Source: an uncultured Eubacteriales bacterium
GTDB taxonomy: Bacteria > Bacillota > Clostridia > Oscillospirales > UMGS1783
DNA: 9,151 bases
NCBI GenBank assembly: GCA_905209135.1
Contig: CAJLRT010000038.1
Coordinates: forward strand, 1 to 9,151
Direction: 5' to 3'
Position numbers and translations under genes: made by a program. Shown here in pieces: positions 1-5,942 of this stretch (position 1 is the stretch's first letter; every line of letters begins with the position of its first letter). A model generated the notes under the pieces. That model searched no databases, was not told the DNA's origin, and saw nothing but the letters and a program-made list of their open reading frames with translations.

Positions 1-2
1 TC

Positions 3-620
3 GGTTCTCTGGATACGGACAAGCCGGCGGTGATAGAGTTCGTGCAGTCCCGCAATCGCCCCGGCGATGAAAAAACCGAGACGATGCAAGCGCGGTGGCG
101 CGACGCTGGTTTTCGGCATAATACAACCACGCTGCGCATGAGATGCCGGAAAGCGGAGACGCAGGACGAGGCGCGGCCCCCCGCGCCTGCGGACGGGATT
201 TCTGTCGTGCAGGCCGGAGCGGGGGAAATGGACGACGTCGCCGCCGTCTGGCGGGCTTCGTTCGACCCGCTTGTGAATCTTCTGCCCTCGGACGCCGAGC
301 AGAGAGCGGCGCTGGAGGCGGGGGAGTTATACTGTGCGGTGGACGACGCGACCGGGCAGGTTGTCGGAGCCGTCCAGTTCCGGTTTACAAAAAGCACTGG
401 ATTTATCTGGCATCTGGCGGTACTGCCGGCACACAGAAACCGGCATATCGGCCGTGCGCTTACCCGGCATTATTTTTACCTGGCGCAGTTGCGCAAGATA
501 GCAAACCATCAGCTGTGGGTGGTGGAGAGCAATGCCGGCGCGATTCGGTTTCACCAGCGCAACGGCTATGCGTTTGACGGCACTTATTCGCAGCAGTATC
601 TGCTGCAAAATATAAAATAA
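3..620 (+). CDS. GNAT-family N-acetyltransferase, 5'-truncated by window edge
   Basis: The reading frame is open from the first complete codon at base 3, so the gene starts to the left; the GTG at 30 is only an internal codon. The C-terminal ~140 residues form a GNAT (acetyl-CoA dependent acyltransferase) domain. The acetyl-CoA binding motif A is visible at 414-458 (LAVLPAHRNRHIGRA, with the R-x-x-G-x-A pyrophosphate loop), and a later N-A-G-A-I-R-F-H-x-x-N-G-Y segment is the usual GNAT motif B. The part before about base 150 (DKPAVIEF ... GFRHNTTTLRM) resembles the end of another GNAT fold, so the full protein may be a tandem GNAT; that is a weak inference. The stop is 15 bases before the acyl carrier protein start, so it is probably in the same operon. 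It may modify the acyl or aminoacyl group handled by the downstream ACP/MBOAT system, but the substrate is not visible. GNAT family assignment is firm, role is not. Confidence 0.8.
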   Translation, partial: GSLDTDKPAVIEFVQSRNRPGDEKTETMQARWRDAGFRHNTTTLRMRCRKAETQDEARPPAPADGISVVQAGAGEMDDVAAVWRASFDPLVNLLPSDAEQRAALEAGELYCAVDDATGQVVGAVQFRFTKSTGFIWHLAVLPAHRNRHIGRALTRHYFYLAQLRKIANHQLWVVESNAGAIRFHQRNGYAFDGTYSQQYLLQNIK

Positions 621-635
621 AGGGAGTAATGTACC

Positions 636-866
636 ATGGAAGAATTGATGAACATTTTAACAAACCTGCGCCCGGACATTGATTTCAGCACGGCGGACAA
701 GCTGATTGACGATGAAATCCTGGATTCCTTTGACATCATTTCGCTCGTTGGCGAAGTGAACGAGGCGTTTGACGTCCAAATCGGCGTGGAAGACCTTCTG
801 CCGGAGAATTTCAACTCGGCCGCCGCCATGATGGCGCTGATTACCCGTTTACAGGAAGAAGGCTAA
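636..866 (+). CDS. Acyl carrier protein (DltC-like phosphopantetheine protein)
   Basis: A 76-residue protein of acyl carrier protein size (DltC is about 78-80). The site for the 4'-phosphopantetheine arm is Ser31 in the motif L-D-S-F-D, followed by the typical helix II sequence I-I-S-L-V-G-E-V-N-E-A-F-D-V-Q-I. It is acidic, as ACPs are. A GGAG at 623-626 lies 9 bases ahead of this ATG, which supports the start; the ATG at 629 is out of frame. It lies between a GNAT gene and an MBOAT gene, so its job is probably to carry an acyl or aminoacyl thioester in the cytoplasm for the membrane acyltransferase, as DltC does for D-alanine. It is more likely dedicated to this cluster than the fatty-acid synthesis ACP, because of the DSF rather than DSL motif and the genomic setting. 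The cargo cannot be read from the sequence. Confidence 0.88.
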   Translation: MEELMNILTNLRPDIDFSTADKLIDDEILDSFDIISLVGEVNEAFDVQIGVEDLLPENFNSAAAMMALITRLQEEG

Positions 867-900
867 CAGCATAACGATAAAAGCTGATTGAGGTACTGTC

Positions 901-2502
901 ATGTCGTATATTTCTATCACGTTTCTGGCGTTTGTCAGCATCATGTTTTTGCTGTATTTCCTGCTCCCGAAACGGATGCAATGGGTTGTCCTGCTGCTAA
1001 GCAGCTATGTCTTTTACATAGCTGCCGGCTGGAAATTTGTTCCGTTTCTGGTGTTGACCACTGTAACGGTGTTTTTTGTCGGGCTGTGGCTTGGCAAAAC
1101 AAACGACAGTTACAAGGCGGATTTGGCTGCACGCAAAGCGTCGCTTACCAGAGAAGAAAAAGCAGCCCTGAAAGATCGCGTTACCAGGAAAAAACGCTGG
1201 ATTCTGGCGAGCGGATTGATCCTGAACTTTGGCATTCTGGCATTTTTGAAATACTTCAACTTTTTTGCCGGCAATATAAACGCTTTATTCGGCAGGCTGC
1301 AAATGGAAGCGGCGGTTCCGCAGCTGGACCTGCTGCTGCCGCTGGGGATTTCGTTCTATACGTTTCAGGCTATGGGCTATTTGATCGACGTATACCGCGG
1401 CAAATACGCCCCTGACCGCAATATTGCCAAATTTGCGCTGTTTGTTTCGTTCTTTCCGCAAATTGTGCAGGGCCCGATCAGCCGGTACGACCAGCTTGCC
1501 CATCAGTTGTACGCGCCGCACAAGTTCGATTATACCCGCTTTAAGCATGGGGTGGAACTGATTTTGTGGGGCTACTTTAAAAAGCTGGTGATTGCGGACA
1601 GAGCCGCGATTCTGACCAATCATGTATTGCAGAACAGAGCGGATTATGCCGGACTGGAAATTGCCATAGCGGTTCTTGTCTTTATGGCGCAGGTCTATGC
1701 GGACTTCTCCGGCGGTATGGATATTTCCATTGGCATCGCGCAATGCTGCGGCATTGAAATGGTGCAGAACTTCCGGCGGCCGCATTTTGCGAAGTCCATT
1801 TCGGAATACTGGCGCCGGTGGCATATTACGCTGGGCACGTGGATGAAGGATTATGTCCTTTACCCGATTTCGCTGTCCAAAGCGTTTGCGAGGATGGGGA
1901 AAAAGACCAGAAAGTGGTTCGGGAACTACTGGGGCAAGCAGATTCCCACCTGTATTGCCATGGGAATCGTATTTCTGCTGGTAGGTATTTGGCACGGCGC
2001 CAGCTGGAAATATATTATGTTCGGCGTATACAATGGCGGCCTGATTATGCTGGGGATTTTGTTTTCCCCGCTTTTGGAGAAGTTTAACGATAAGCACAAG
2101 ATTGTGAACACCCATACTTTCAGTTGGGGGCTGTTCCGGTTGCTCAGCACCTTTTTCCTGGTGTTTATTGGGAAGTATTTTGCCATGGCGGGGGGATTCC
2201 GTGCCGCGTGTTCCATGCTGAAATCCACCTTTACCACCTTTAACCCATGGGTGCTGGTGGACGGCTCCTTATATGAGATGGGACTGAACGAGAATAACTT
2301 TCGTATGCTTATCATTGCAATCGCCGTGTTCTTTGTGGTCAGCCTGCTGCAGGAAAAAGGTTACAGGCTGCGCGAGTCGCTGGACCGGCAGAACATTGTG
2401 TTCCGCTGGGTCGTTTATTTGACTGCTGTTTATGCGGTGATTATTTTCGGCGTTTATGGAATCGGTTACGACGCCACCTCGTTTATTTACCAGGGTTTCT
2501 GA
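901..2502 (+). CDS. MBOAT-family membrane O-acyltransferase (DltB/AlgI-like)
   Basis: A 533-residue polytopic membrane protein of the MBOAT family, which moves an acyl group from a cytoplasmic donor to an acceptor on the outer face of the membrane. Visible family blocks are LPLGISFYTFQAMGYLIDVY (from residue 147), FFPQIVQGPISRYDQL, DFSGGMDISIGIA, and the E-Y-W-R-R-W-H-I-T-L block with His308, followed by G-I-W-H-G-A-S-W with His365, the conserved histidine taken as catalytic in this family. Residues around 85-105 form a charged cytoplasmic stretch (many K, R, E) common in clostridial members; overall length is slightly above the usual 400-500. The start has GAGG at 890-893 with 7 bases spacing. 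The gene is 34 bases after the ACP gene and 12 bases before the first SGNH gene, the DltC-DltB-DltD logic. Substrate unknown: it could acylate a teichoic acid or an exopolysaccharide. Confidence 0.93.
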   Translation: MSYISITFLAFVSIMFLLYFLLPKRMQWVVLLLSSYVFYIAAGWKFVPFLVLTTVTVFFVGLWLGKTNDSYKADLAARKASLTREEKAALKDRVTRKKRWILASGLILNFGILAFLKYFNFFAGNINALFGRLQMEAAVPQLDLLLPLGISFYTFQAMGYLIDVYRGKYAPDRNIAKFALFVSFFPQIVQGPISRYDQLAHQLYAPHKFDYTRFKHGVELILWGYFKKLVIADRAAILTNHVLQNRADYAGLEIAIAVLVFMAQVYADFSGGMDISIGIAQCCGIEMVQNFRRPHFAKSISEYWRRWHITLGTWMKDYVLYPISLSKAFARMGKKTRKWFGNYWGKQIPTCIAMGIVFLLVGIWHGASWKYIMFGVYNGGLIMLGILFSPLLEKFNDKHKIVNTHTFSWGLFRLLSTFFLVFIGKYFAMAGGFRAACSMLKSTFTTFNPWVLVDGSLYEMGLNENNFRMLIIAIAVFFVVSLLQEKGYRLRESLDRQNIVFRWVVYLTAVYAVIIFGVYGIGYDATSFIYQGF

Positions 2503-2514
2503 GGAGAAGGGGTT

Positions 2515-3561
2515 ATGGGAAAATGGAAAATGGCTGCAAAGCCGATCGTCTTCCTGTTACTGTTTATATCGCTGGGGTTCGGCTTTACCCGGCTGCTGAC
2601 CCCGTTCTGGAGTGAAACCAGCAATCAGTCGGAGACCTTTTATAACCTTGCAGAGGATGAGATCGATGTTATGGTTGTGGGGAGCAGTTCGCTGCGGGCG
2701 GGCGTATCTCCCCTTGCCATGTGGGAGGCCCGCGGAATTACCGCTTTTTCCCGTAGTTCGAGTGTGCAGGCCCCGCTGATTACTTATTTTAACGTTGCGG
2801 AGGGGCTGGAATATCAGACTCCTGAAGTGGTCATTATCGGAACGATGTACTTATTTGACGAGTATGATGTAGACAACGAAGACCGCGAGCCCGGGCTGCG
2901 GGCCACATTGGATACCCGCAGGCTTTCGAAACAAAAGCTGGAAGCAATTCGCGCCATTGTTCAGGAAAGCGAATTCCAAACCTTCGGCGATTATCTTTTC
3001 CCGATTGTGCGGCACCATGCCCAGTGGGCTTCCATCTCGGAAACAACGTTTCAGCGGGAACATCATTACACAAGAGGACATAATACTGTTTACCGGTTGG
3101 CTGCAGTGGAAGACCAGCGCAATATGACGCCGGCAGGCCAGCCGACGGCTGTAAACGAGAACTCGGAGTTTTATTACAGAAAAGCGATTGAAGCCTGTTT
3201 GGAAAAGGATTGCAAGGTGCTTTTGCTGAACGCGCCGCGGGTTGACTGGACCTACGGCAAGCATTTGGCCATACAGCAGCTGGCCGACGAGTATGGCGTT
3301 GATTATCTGGATTTTAATCTCGACGAAGTGTGGGACGCCGCAGGAATTGACGTGCAGGCGGATTTCTACGACGGTAAGCATCTGAACACGTATGGGGCCG
3401 TCAAAATTTCACAGTATTTGGCGGATTATTTGGCGGAACGCTATCAGATTCCGGACCGCCGGACGGACGAAACGGTGGCGGCCTCCTATAACGCGGATTA
3501 TGAGCGGTTTCGGACTGAAATGGAAGAGCACCGCGCGGAACTGTTTCCGGAGGAGTCCTGA
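2515..3561 (+). CDS. Membrane-anchored SGNH/DltD-like protein, copy 1
   Basis: A 348-residue protein with one N-terminal membrane segment (about residues 9-26) and the rest predicted outside the cell. The SGNH-hydrolase nucleophile block is V-V-G-S-S-S-L at residues 54-60 with Ser58 the likely nucleophile, and the C-terminal block is F-Y-D-G-K-H-L-N-T-Y-G-A (D286 and H289, the canonical DxxH pair). Proteins of this type (DltD, AlgJ/AlgX-like) work with an MBOAT partner in O-acylating cell-surface polymers; transfer to or removal from the polymer cannot be told apart here. An AGGAG at 2501-2505 lies 9 bases upstream of the ATG and overlaps the MBOAT stop codon, indicating translational coupling. 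It is about 80% identical (my hand count, roughly 71 differences and no gaps) to the next gene. This copy keeps the complete Ser-Asp-His set and is probably the ancestral active one. Confidence 0.88.
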   Translation: MGKWKMAAKPIVFLLLFISLGFGFTRLLTPFWSETSNQSETFYNLAEDEIDVMVVGSSSLRAGVSPLAMWEARGITAFSRSSSVQAPLITYFNVAEGLEYQTPEVVIIGTMYLFDEYDVDNEDREPGLRATLDTRRLSKQKLEAIRAIVQESEFQTFGDYLFPIVRHHAQWASISETTFQREHHYTRGHNTVYRLAAVEDQRNMTPAGQPTAVNENSEFYYRKAIEACLEKDCKVLLLNAPRVDWTYGKHLAIQQLADEYGVDYLDFNLDEVWDAAGIDVQADFYDGKHLNTYGAVKISQYLADYLAERYQIPDRRTDETVAASYNADYERFRTEMEEHRAELFPEES

Positions 3562-3569
3562 CGGCTGAT

Positions 3570-3604
3570 GGGATTGCCGTGCAGTGCGGCGGCTGTCCCT
3601 TTCC
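3570..3604 (+). terminator. Hairpin after SGNH copy 1 (weak terminator or attenuator)
   Basis: Ten-base arms GGGATTGCCG (3570-3579) and CGGCTGTCCC (3590-3599) pair with one T-T mismatch and one G-U, around a ten-base loop, beginning 8 bases after the stop codon. Only three T follow (TTTCC), so termination is probably partial and would lower, not abolish, read-through into copy 2. The position and sequence match the hairpin after copy 2, so it was part of the duplicated unit. Confidence 0.55.
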
Positions 3605-3637
3605 GGCCGCGCCCCGGTGAAGGATGGGGCGTTTGAA

Positions 3638-3665
3638 TTGTGATTTCCACTTGTTCATTTACAAT
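3638..3665 (+). promoter_or_regulatory. Possible promoter for SGNH copy 2
   Basis: TTGTGA (3638-3643, four of six to TTGACA) and TACAAT (3660-3665, five of six to TATAAT) are separated by 16 bases. Transcription would begin near 3672, just ahead of the AAGGAG ribosome binding site of copy 2. The -10 box lies inside the MBOAT fossil and is not present in the parent sequence (TACCAG), so if real it arose after the duplication. This is a motif match only. Confidence 0.25.
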
Positions 3666-3674
3666 GGTTTCTAA
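3639..3674 (+). pseudogene. Fossil of the MBOAT gene 3' end
   Basis: These 36 bases line up without gaps with the last 36 bases of the MBOAT gene (2467-2502); I count 24 of 36 identical, rising to 17 of 21 over the final seven codons. Read in the matching frame they give C-D-F-H-L-F-I-Y-N-G-F-stop against Y-D-A-T-S-F-I-Y-Q-G-F-stop. The following 12-base spacer with the ribosome binding site is also the same (10 of 12). It is a non-coding remnant showing that the duplicated unit began inside the MBOAT gene. A looser match may extend to about 3628. Confidence 0.75.
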
Positions 3675-3686
3675 GGAGAAGGTTTT

Positions 3687-4733
3687 ATGGGAAAATGGAA
3701 AATGGTTGCAAAGCCGATCGTATTCCTGTTGCTGTTTTTGTCGCTGGGGTTCGGTTTTACCCGTTTGTTGACTCCGTACTGGGGAACAACCACAAACCAG
3801 TCAGAGACCTTTTATGCTCTTCCTGAGGATTCGATTGATGTTATGACGGTGGGAAGCAGTTCGCTGCTGGTGAGCGTATCTCCGCTTGTCATGTGGGAGT
3901 CCCGCGGCATTACCTCCTATTCGCGTTGTACAAGCGTCCAGGCGCCGCTGATCACTTATTTTAACGTGGCGGAGGGGCTGGAGTATCAGACCCCTGAAGT
4001 GGTCATCATCGGAACGATGTTCTTATTTGACGAGTATGATGTAGACACCGAAGAAAACGAGGCCAGGCTGCGCGCCACGCTGGATACCCGCAGGCTTTCG
4101 AAACAAAAGCTGGAAACAATGCAAGCCATTGTTCAAAAAAGCGATTATCAAACATTTGGCGAGTACCTTTTCCCTTTAATAAGACATCATGCCCAGTGGG
4201 CTTCCATCAATGAGAGTTCGTTTGAACGGGAACACCATTACACAAGAGGTTATTTGCCTGTTTATAAGCTGGAGGTATTGGAAGACCAGCGCAATATGAC
4301 TCCGGTAGACCAGCCGAAGGCAGTCAATGAGGACTCGGCATATTATTATAGAAAAGCGATTGAAGCTTGTTTGGAAAAGGGCTGTGATGTGCTTTTGCTG
4401 ACCGCGCCGCGGGCGAACTGGACCTATGACCAATATTTGGCCATACAGCAGCTGGCCGACGAGTATGGCGTTGATTATCTGGATTTTAATCTCGACGAAG
4501 TATGGGACGCCGCAGGGGTGGATGTGCAGACGGATTTCTACAATAATACGCACATTAACACGTATGGGGCTGTGAAAACGTCACAGTATTTGGCGGATTA
4601 TTTGACGGAGCACTACCAGATCCCGGACCGCCGGACGGACGAAACGGTGGCGGCTTCCTATAATGCGGACTATGAGCGGTTTCGGACTGAAATGGAAGAG
4701 CGCCGTACGAAGCTGTTTCCGGAAGAGTCCTGA
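3687..4733 (+). CDS. Membrane-anchored SGNH/DltD-like protein, copy 2 (diverged duplicate)
   Basis: Same length (348 residues) and same layout as copy 1: N-terminal membrane anchor, nucleophile block V-G-S-S-S-L with Ser58, and a C-terminal block around His289. Here the canonical aspartate of DxxH is replaced: F-Y-N-N-T-H-I-N, i.e. Asn286 where copy 1 has Asp286 (codon AAT against GAC). Residues 61-63 next to the nucleophile also change from R-A-G to L-V-S. The protein may therefore be catalytically weakened, a non-enzymatic partner, or have an altered substrate; Asp283 three residues earlier could conceivably substitute. AAGGAG at 3674-3679 supports the ATG. The intact reading frame and the pattern of changes argue against a pseudogene. 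Its expression may depend on read-through past the hairpin at 3570 or on a promoter in the spacer. Confidence 0.85.
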   Translation: MGKWKMVAKPIVFLLLFLSLGFGFTRLLTPYWGTTTNQSETFYALPEDSIDVMTVGSSSLLVSVSPLVMWESRGITSYSRCTSVQAPLITYFNVAEGLEYQTPEVVIIGTMFLFDEYDVDTEENEARLRATLDTRRLSKQKLETMQAIVQKSDYQTFGEYLFPLIRHHAQWASINESSFEREHHYTRGYLPVYKLEVLEDQRNMTPVDQPKAVNEDSAYYYRKAIEACLEKGCDVLLLTAPRANWTYDQYLAIQQLADEYGVDYLDFNLDEVWDAAGVDVQTDFYNNTHINTYGAVKTSQYLADYLTEHYQIPDRRTDETVAASYNADYERFRTEMEERRTKLFPEES

Positions 4734-4743
4734 GGACAGATGA

Positions 4744-4782
4744 GGATAGCGTGCAGAATTCTGCGGCTATCCTTTTCTGTTT
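4744..4782 (+). terminator. Rho-independent terminator of the acylation operon
   Basis: Arms GGATAGC (4744-4750) and GCTATCC (4766-4772) pair perfectly. An inner stem GCAG/CTGC carries an AATT loop, with a small bulge between. TTTTCTGTTT follows at once. It starts 10 bases after the stop of SGNH copy 2 and corresponds to the weaker hairpin after copy 1. Confidence 0.75.
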
Positions 4783-4784
4783 GC

Positions 4785-4802
4785 GGGCCCGAACGGGCCT
4801 TT
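4785..4802 (+). terminator. Second short hairpin, possible backup terminator
   Basis: GGCCC (4786-4790) and GGGCC (4795-4799) form a five-base GC stem with a GAAC loop followed by TTT. It is small and the T-run is short, so it is at most a backup. The 11-base AACGGGCCTTT at its right arm occurs again at about 4830-4840. Confidence 0.35.
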
Positions 4803-5107
4803 GTAGTTCGGCTTTGGGTGTGCGGCTTAAACGGGCCTTTTCTCCTGGCCGCCCTGTGCTTGCTGAAAGAAAATGTTTGATCGGGCCGCTGTTTGTGGTA
4901 AGATTATTGCAGGGATTTTCCGGCACATGGAGGAGCGCAGTCCCTGCGAGCGGTTTCCAATAACCATACGGGAAACAGACGATGGAGGTGCTCGGTCATG
5001 CGTTTTGAAAAATACACCGGTGCGCGGCGAACATGAATGCGGACGTTCCGGAGTCGGTTTTGGATATTTATGAGCACGACGGTTGACAACCGTATATTGC
5101 ATGCAGG
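4803..5107 (+). promoter_or_regulatory. Intergenic stretch ahead of ThrE: possible promoter and structured leader
   Basis: No convincing gene. TTGATC (4877-4882) and TAAGAT (4899-4904), 16 bases apart, make a weak promoter-like pair (four of six each) that would start RNA near 4911. The RNA would then hold inverted repeats GCAGGGA/TCCCTGC (4909-4915 with 4941-4947), GTTTCC/GGAAAC (4953-4958 with 4971-4976) and an enclosing GAGC/GCTC (4948-4951 with 4990-4993). Further on are two tiny ORFs and the palindrome CGGTTGACAACCG (5080-5092). The TTGACA inside that palindrome has no -10 box at proper spacing. I recognise no known riboswitch class. The reading is tentative. Confidence 0.35.
4998..5036 (+). 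CDS. Possible 12-codon leader ORF
   Basis: ATG at 4998 is preceded by GGAGG (4984-4988) with 9 bases spacing, an ideal ribosome binding site, and encodes M-R-F-E-K-Y-T-G-A-R-R-T before TGA. Its stop overlaps the ATG of a 17-codon ORF (5033-5086; M-N-A-D-V-P-E-S-V-L-D-I-Y-E-H-D-G) as ATGA, the typical coupling arrangement. The pair could be leader peptides or the decayed remains of a gene broken by a frameshift. It is not rich in Thr or Ser, so a simple attenuation link to the exporter is not suggested. Confidence 0.2.
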   Translation: MRFEKYTGARRT

Positions 5108-5116
5108 GTGTTGGAT

Positions 5117-5929
5117 ATGGAGACAAAGGAATCTATGAACAAAAAACAGGTTTTGGATATCAATCCCGATCATTTGCTGGATTTCACCTGTGAGCTCGGC
5201 ATACTGCTGCTGCGCAACGGCGCGGAAATCTACCGGGTTGAGGAATCGGTCCAGCGCGTTTTGGAGATCTATGGGATGTCCGGGATTAACGTGTTTGCAA
5301 TTCCCTCGCTGATTTTAATCAATTTTTCAGCCGACGGACACAACTATTCCAAATCGGTCCGGGTCCGGGGCACGATCAATAATATGGAGCGTTTGAACCG
5401 CTTGAACGCTCTGTGCCGGGACATATGCGGCGGCGTCCTTGATTTTGGGCAGGCAACGCGTGAACTGCACGAGATTGAGCATTGCCCTCTGTATCCGCGC
5501 TGGGCCAGTTACCTGGCCTACGGCGCGGCCGCGTTTTTCTTCACGCTCTTTTGGGGCGGCACGGCATGGGATGCGGCTGCCGCATTGGTTGCGGGGCTGA
5601 CGGCGAAGCTGGCTGTGAACGTAGCGGCAAAGTGCAGGACAAACCTTTTCTTTTCCAATGTCGTCGCCGGGTGTTTTCTGGCTGTGGTACCGATTTTGTG
5701 CCACACGTTCTACCCTGCGTATTTCCAGTTTGATAAAATTATTATCGGAACGATCATGCTGCTGGTGCCTGGGGTCGCAATCGCAAACGTCATACGCGAC
5801 GTATTGGCCGGCGATACGCTGACCGCGCTTACAAAGTTCACTGAAGTGCTGATTATCGGCCTTGGAATTGCAATTGGAATTGCGATACCCATGTCGCTGC
5901 TGAAAGCGCTTTTCGCTGCGATCGGATAA
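5117..5929 (+). CDS. Threonine/serine exporter, ThrE N-terminal-domain subunit (YjjP-like)
   Basis: A membrane protein of the ThrE family (N-terminal domain part), which exports threonine, serine and possibly other small molecules. From this start it has about 270 residues. A soluble region carries the family motif R-N-G-A-E-I-Y-R-V-E-E-S, followed by V-F-A-I-P-S-L-I and a basic K-S-V-R-V-R segment. About five membrane segments follow, including L-L-V-P-G-V-A-I-A-N-V-I-R-D and the final G-L-G-I-A-I-G-I-A-I. The start is uncertain: ATG 5117 has AGGG at 5105-5108 with 8 bases spacing; ATG 5135 has AAAGGA close in front; GTG 5108 has no good site. The next gene begins 13 bases after the stop, so the two halves of the exporter are co-transcribed, as in many Firmicutes and in E. 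coli yjjP-yjjB. Confidence 0.85.
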   Translation: METKESMNKKQVLDINPDHLLDFTCELGILLLRNGAEIYRVEESVQRVLEIYGMSGINVFAIPSLILINFSADGHNYSKSVRVRGTINNMERLNRLNALCRDICGGVLDFGQATRELHEIEHCPLYPRWASYLAYGAAAFFFTLFWGGTAWDAAAALVAGLTAKLAVNVAAKCRTNLFFSNVVAGCFLAVVPILCHTFYPAYFQFDKIIIGTIMLLVPGVAIANVIRDVLAGDTLTALTKFTEVLIIGLGIAIGIAIPMSLLKALFAAIG

Positions 5930-5942
5930 GGAGGAATATGGA

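Larger units (their letters stand above)
2467..4776 (+). repeat. Imperfect tandem duplication: MBOAT tail + SGNH gene + hairpin
   Basis: Unit 1 covers about 2467-3604 and unit 2 about 3639-4776. Each holds the last codons of the MBOAT gene, a 12-base spacer with ribosome binding site, a 348-codon SGNH gene, and a hairpin starting 8-10 bases after the stop. The longest identical stretch I see is 67 bases (3263-3329 and 4435-4501); others are broken by clustered changes. A simple tandem duplication with a breakpoint inside the MBOAT gene and another just past the hairpin explains the layout. Confidence 0.85.

Noticed and set aside
1285..2115. 276-codon minus-strand ORF inside the MBOAT gene
   Set aside because: Antisense shadow of a clear MBOAT coding sequence, with no recognisable domain.
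600..4733. Lower GC of the acylation operon than of the peptidase gene, as a sign of horizontal transfer
   Set aside because: Hand-counted 60-base samples differ strongly (25 of 60 GC at 1201-1260, 45 of 60 at 8221-8280), but these were picked by eye and hydrophobic membrane proteins bias composition; no mobile element or insertion boundary is visible.
4873..5073. 66-codon ORF ahead of ThrE (or 48 codons from ATG 4927)
   Set aside because: The nearest ribosome-binding match for ATG 4927 is AGGGA 11 bases away, the composition is not protein-like, and it overlaps the inverted repeats; not supported as a gene.
5083..5088. TTGACA as the -35 box of a ThrE promoter
   Set aside because: No acceptable -10 box 16-18 bases downstream; the TATATT at 5093-5098 is far too close. 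It is better explained as part of the palindrome.
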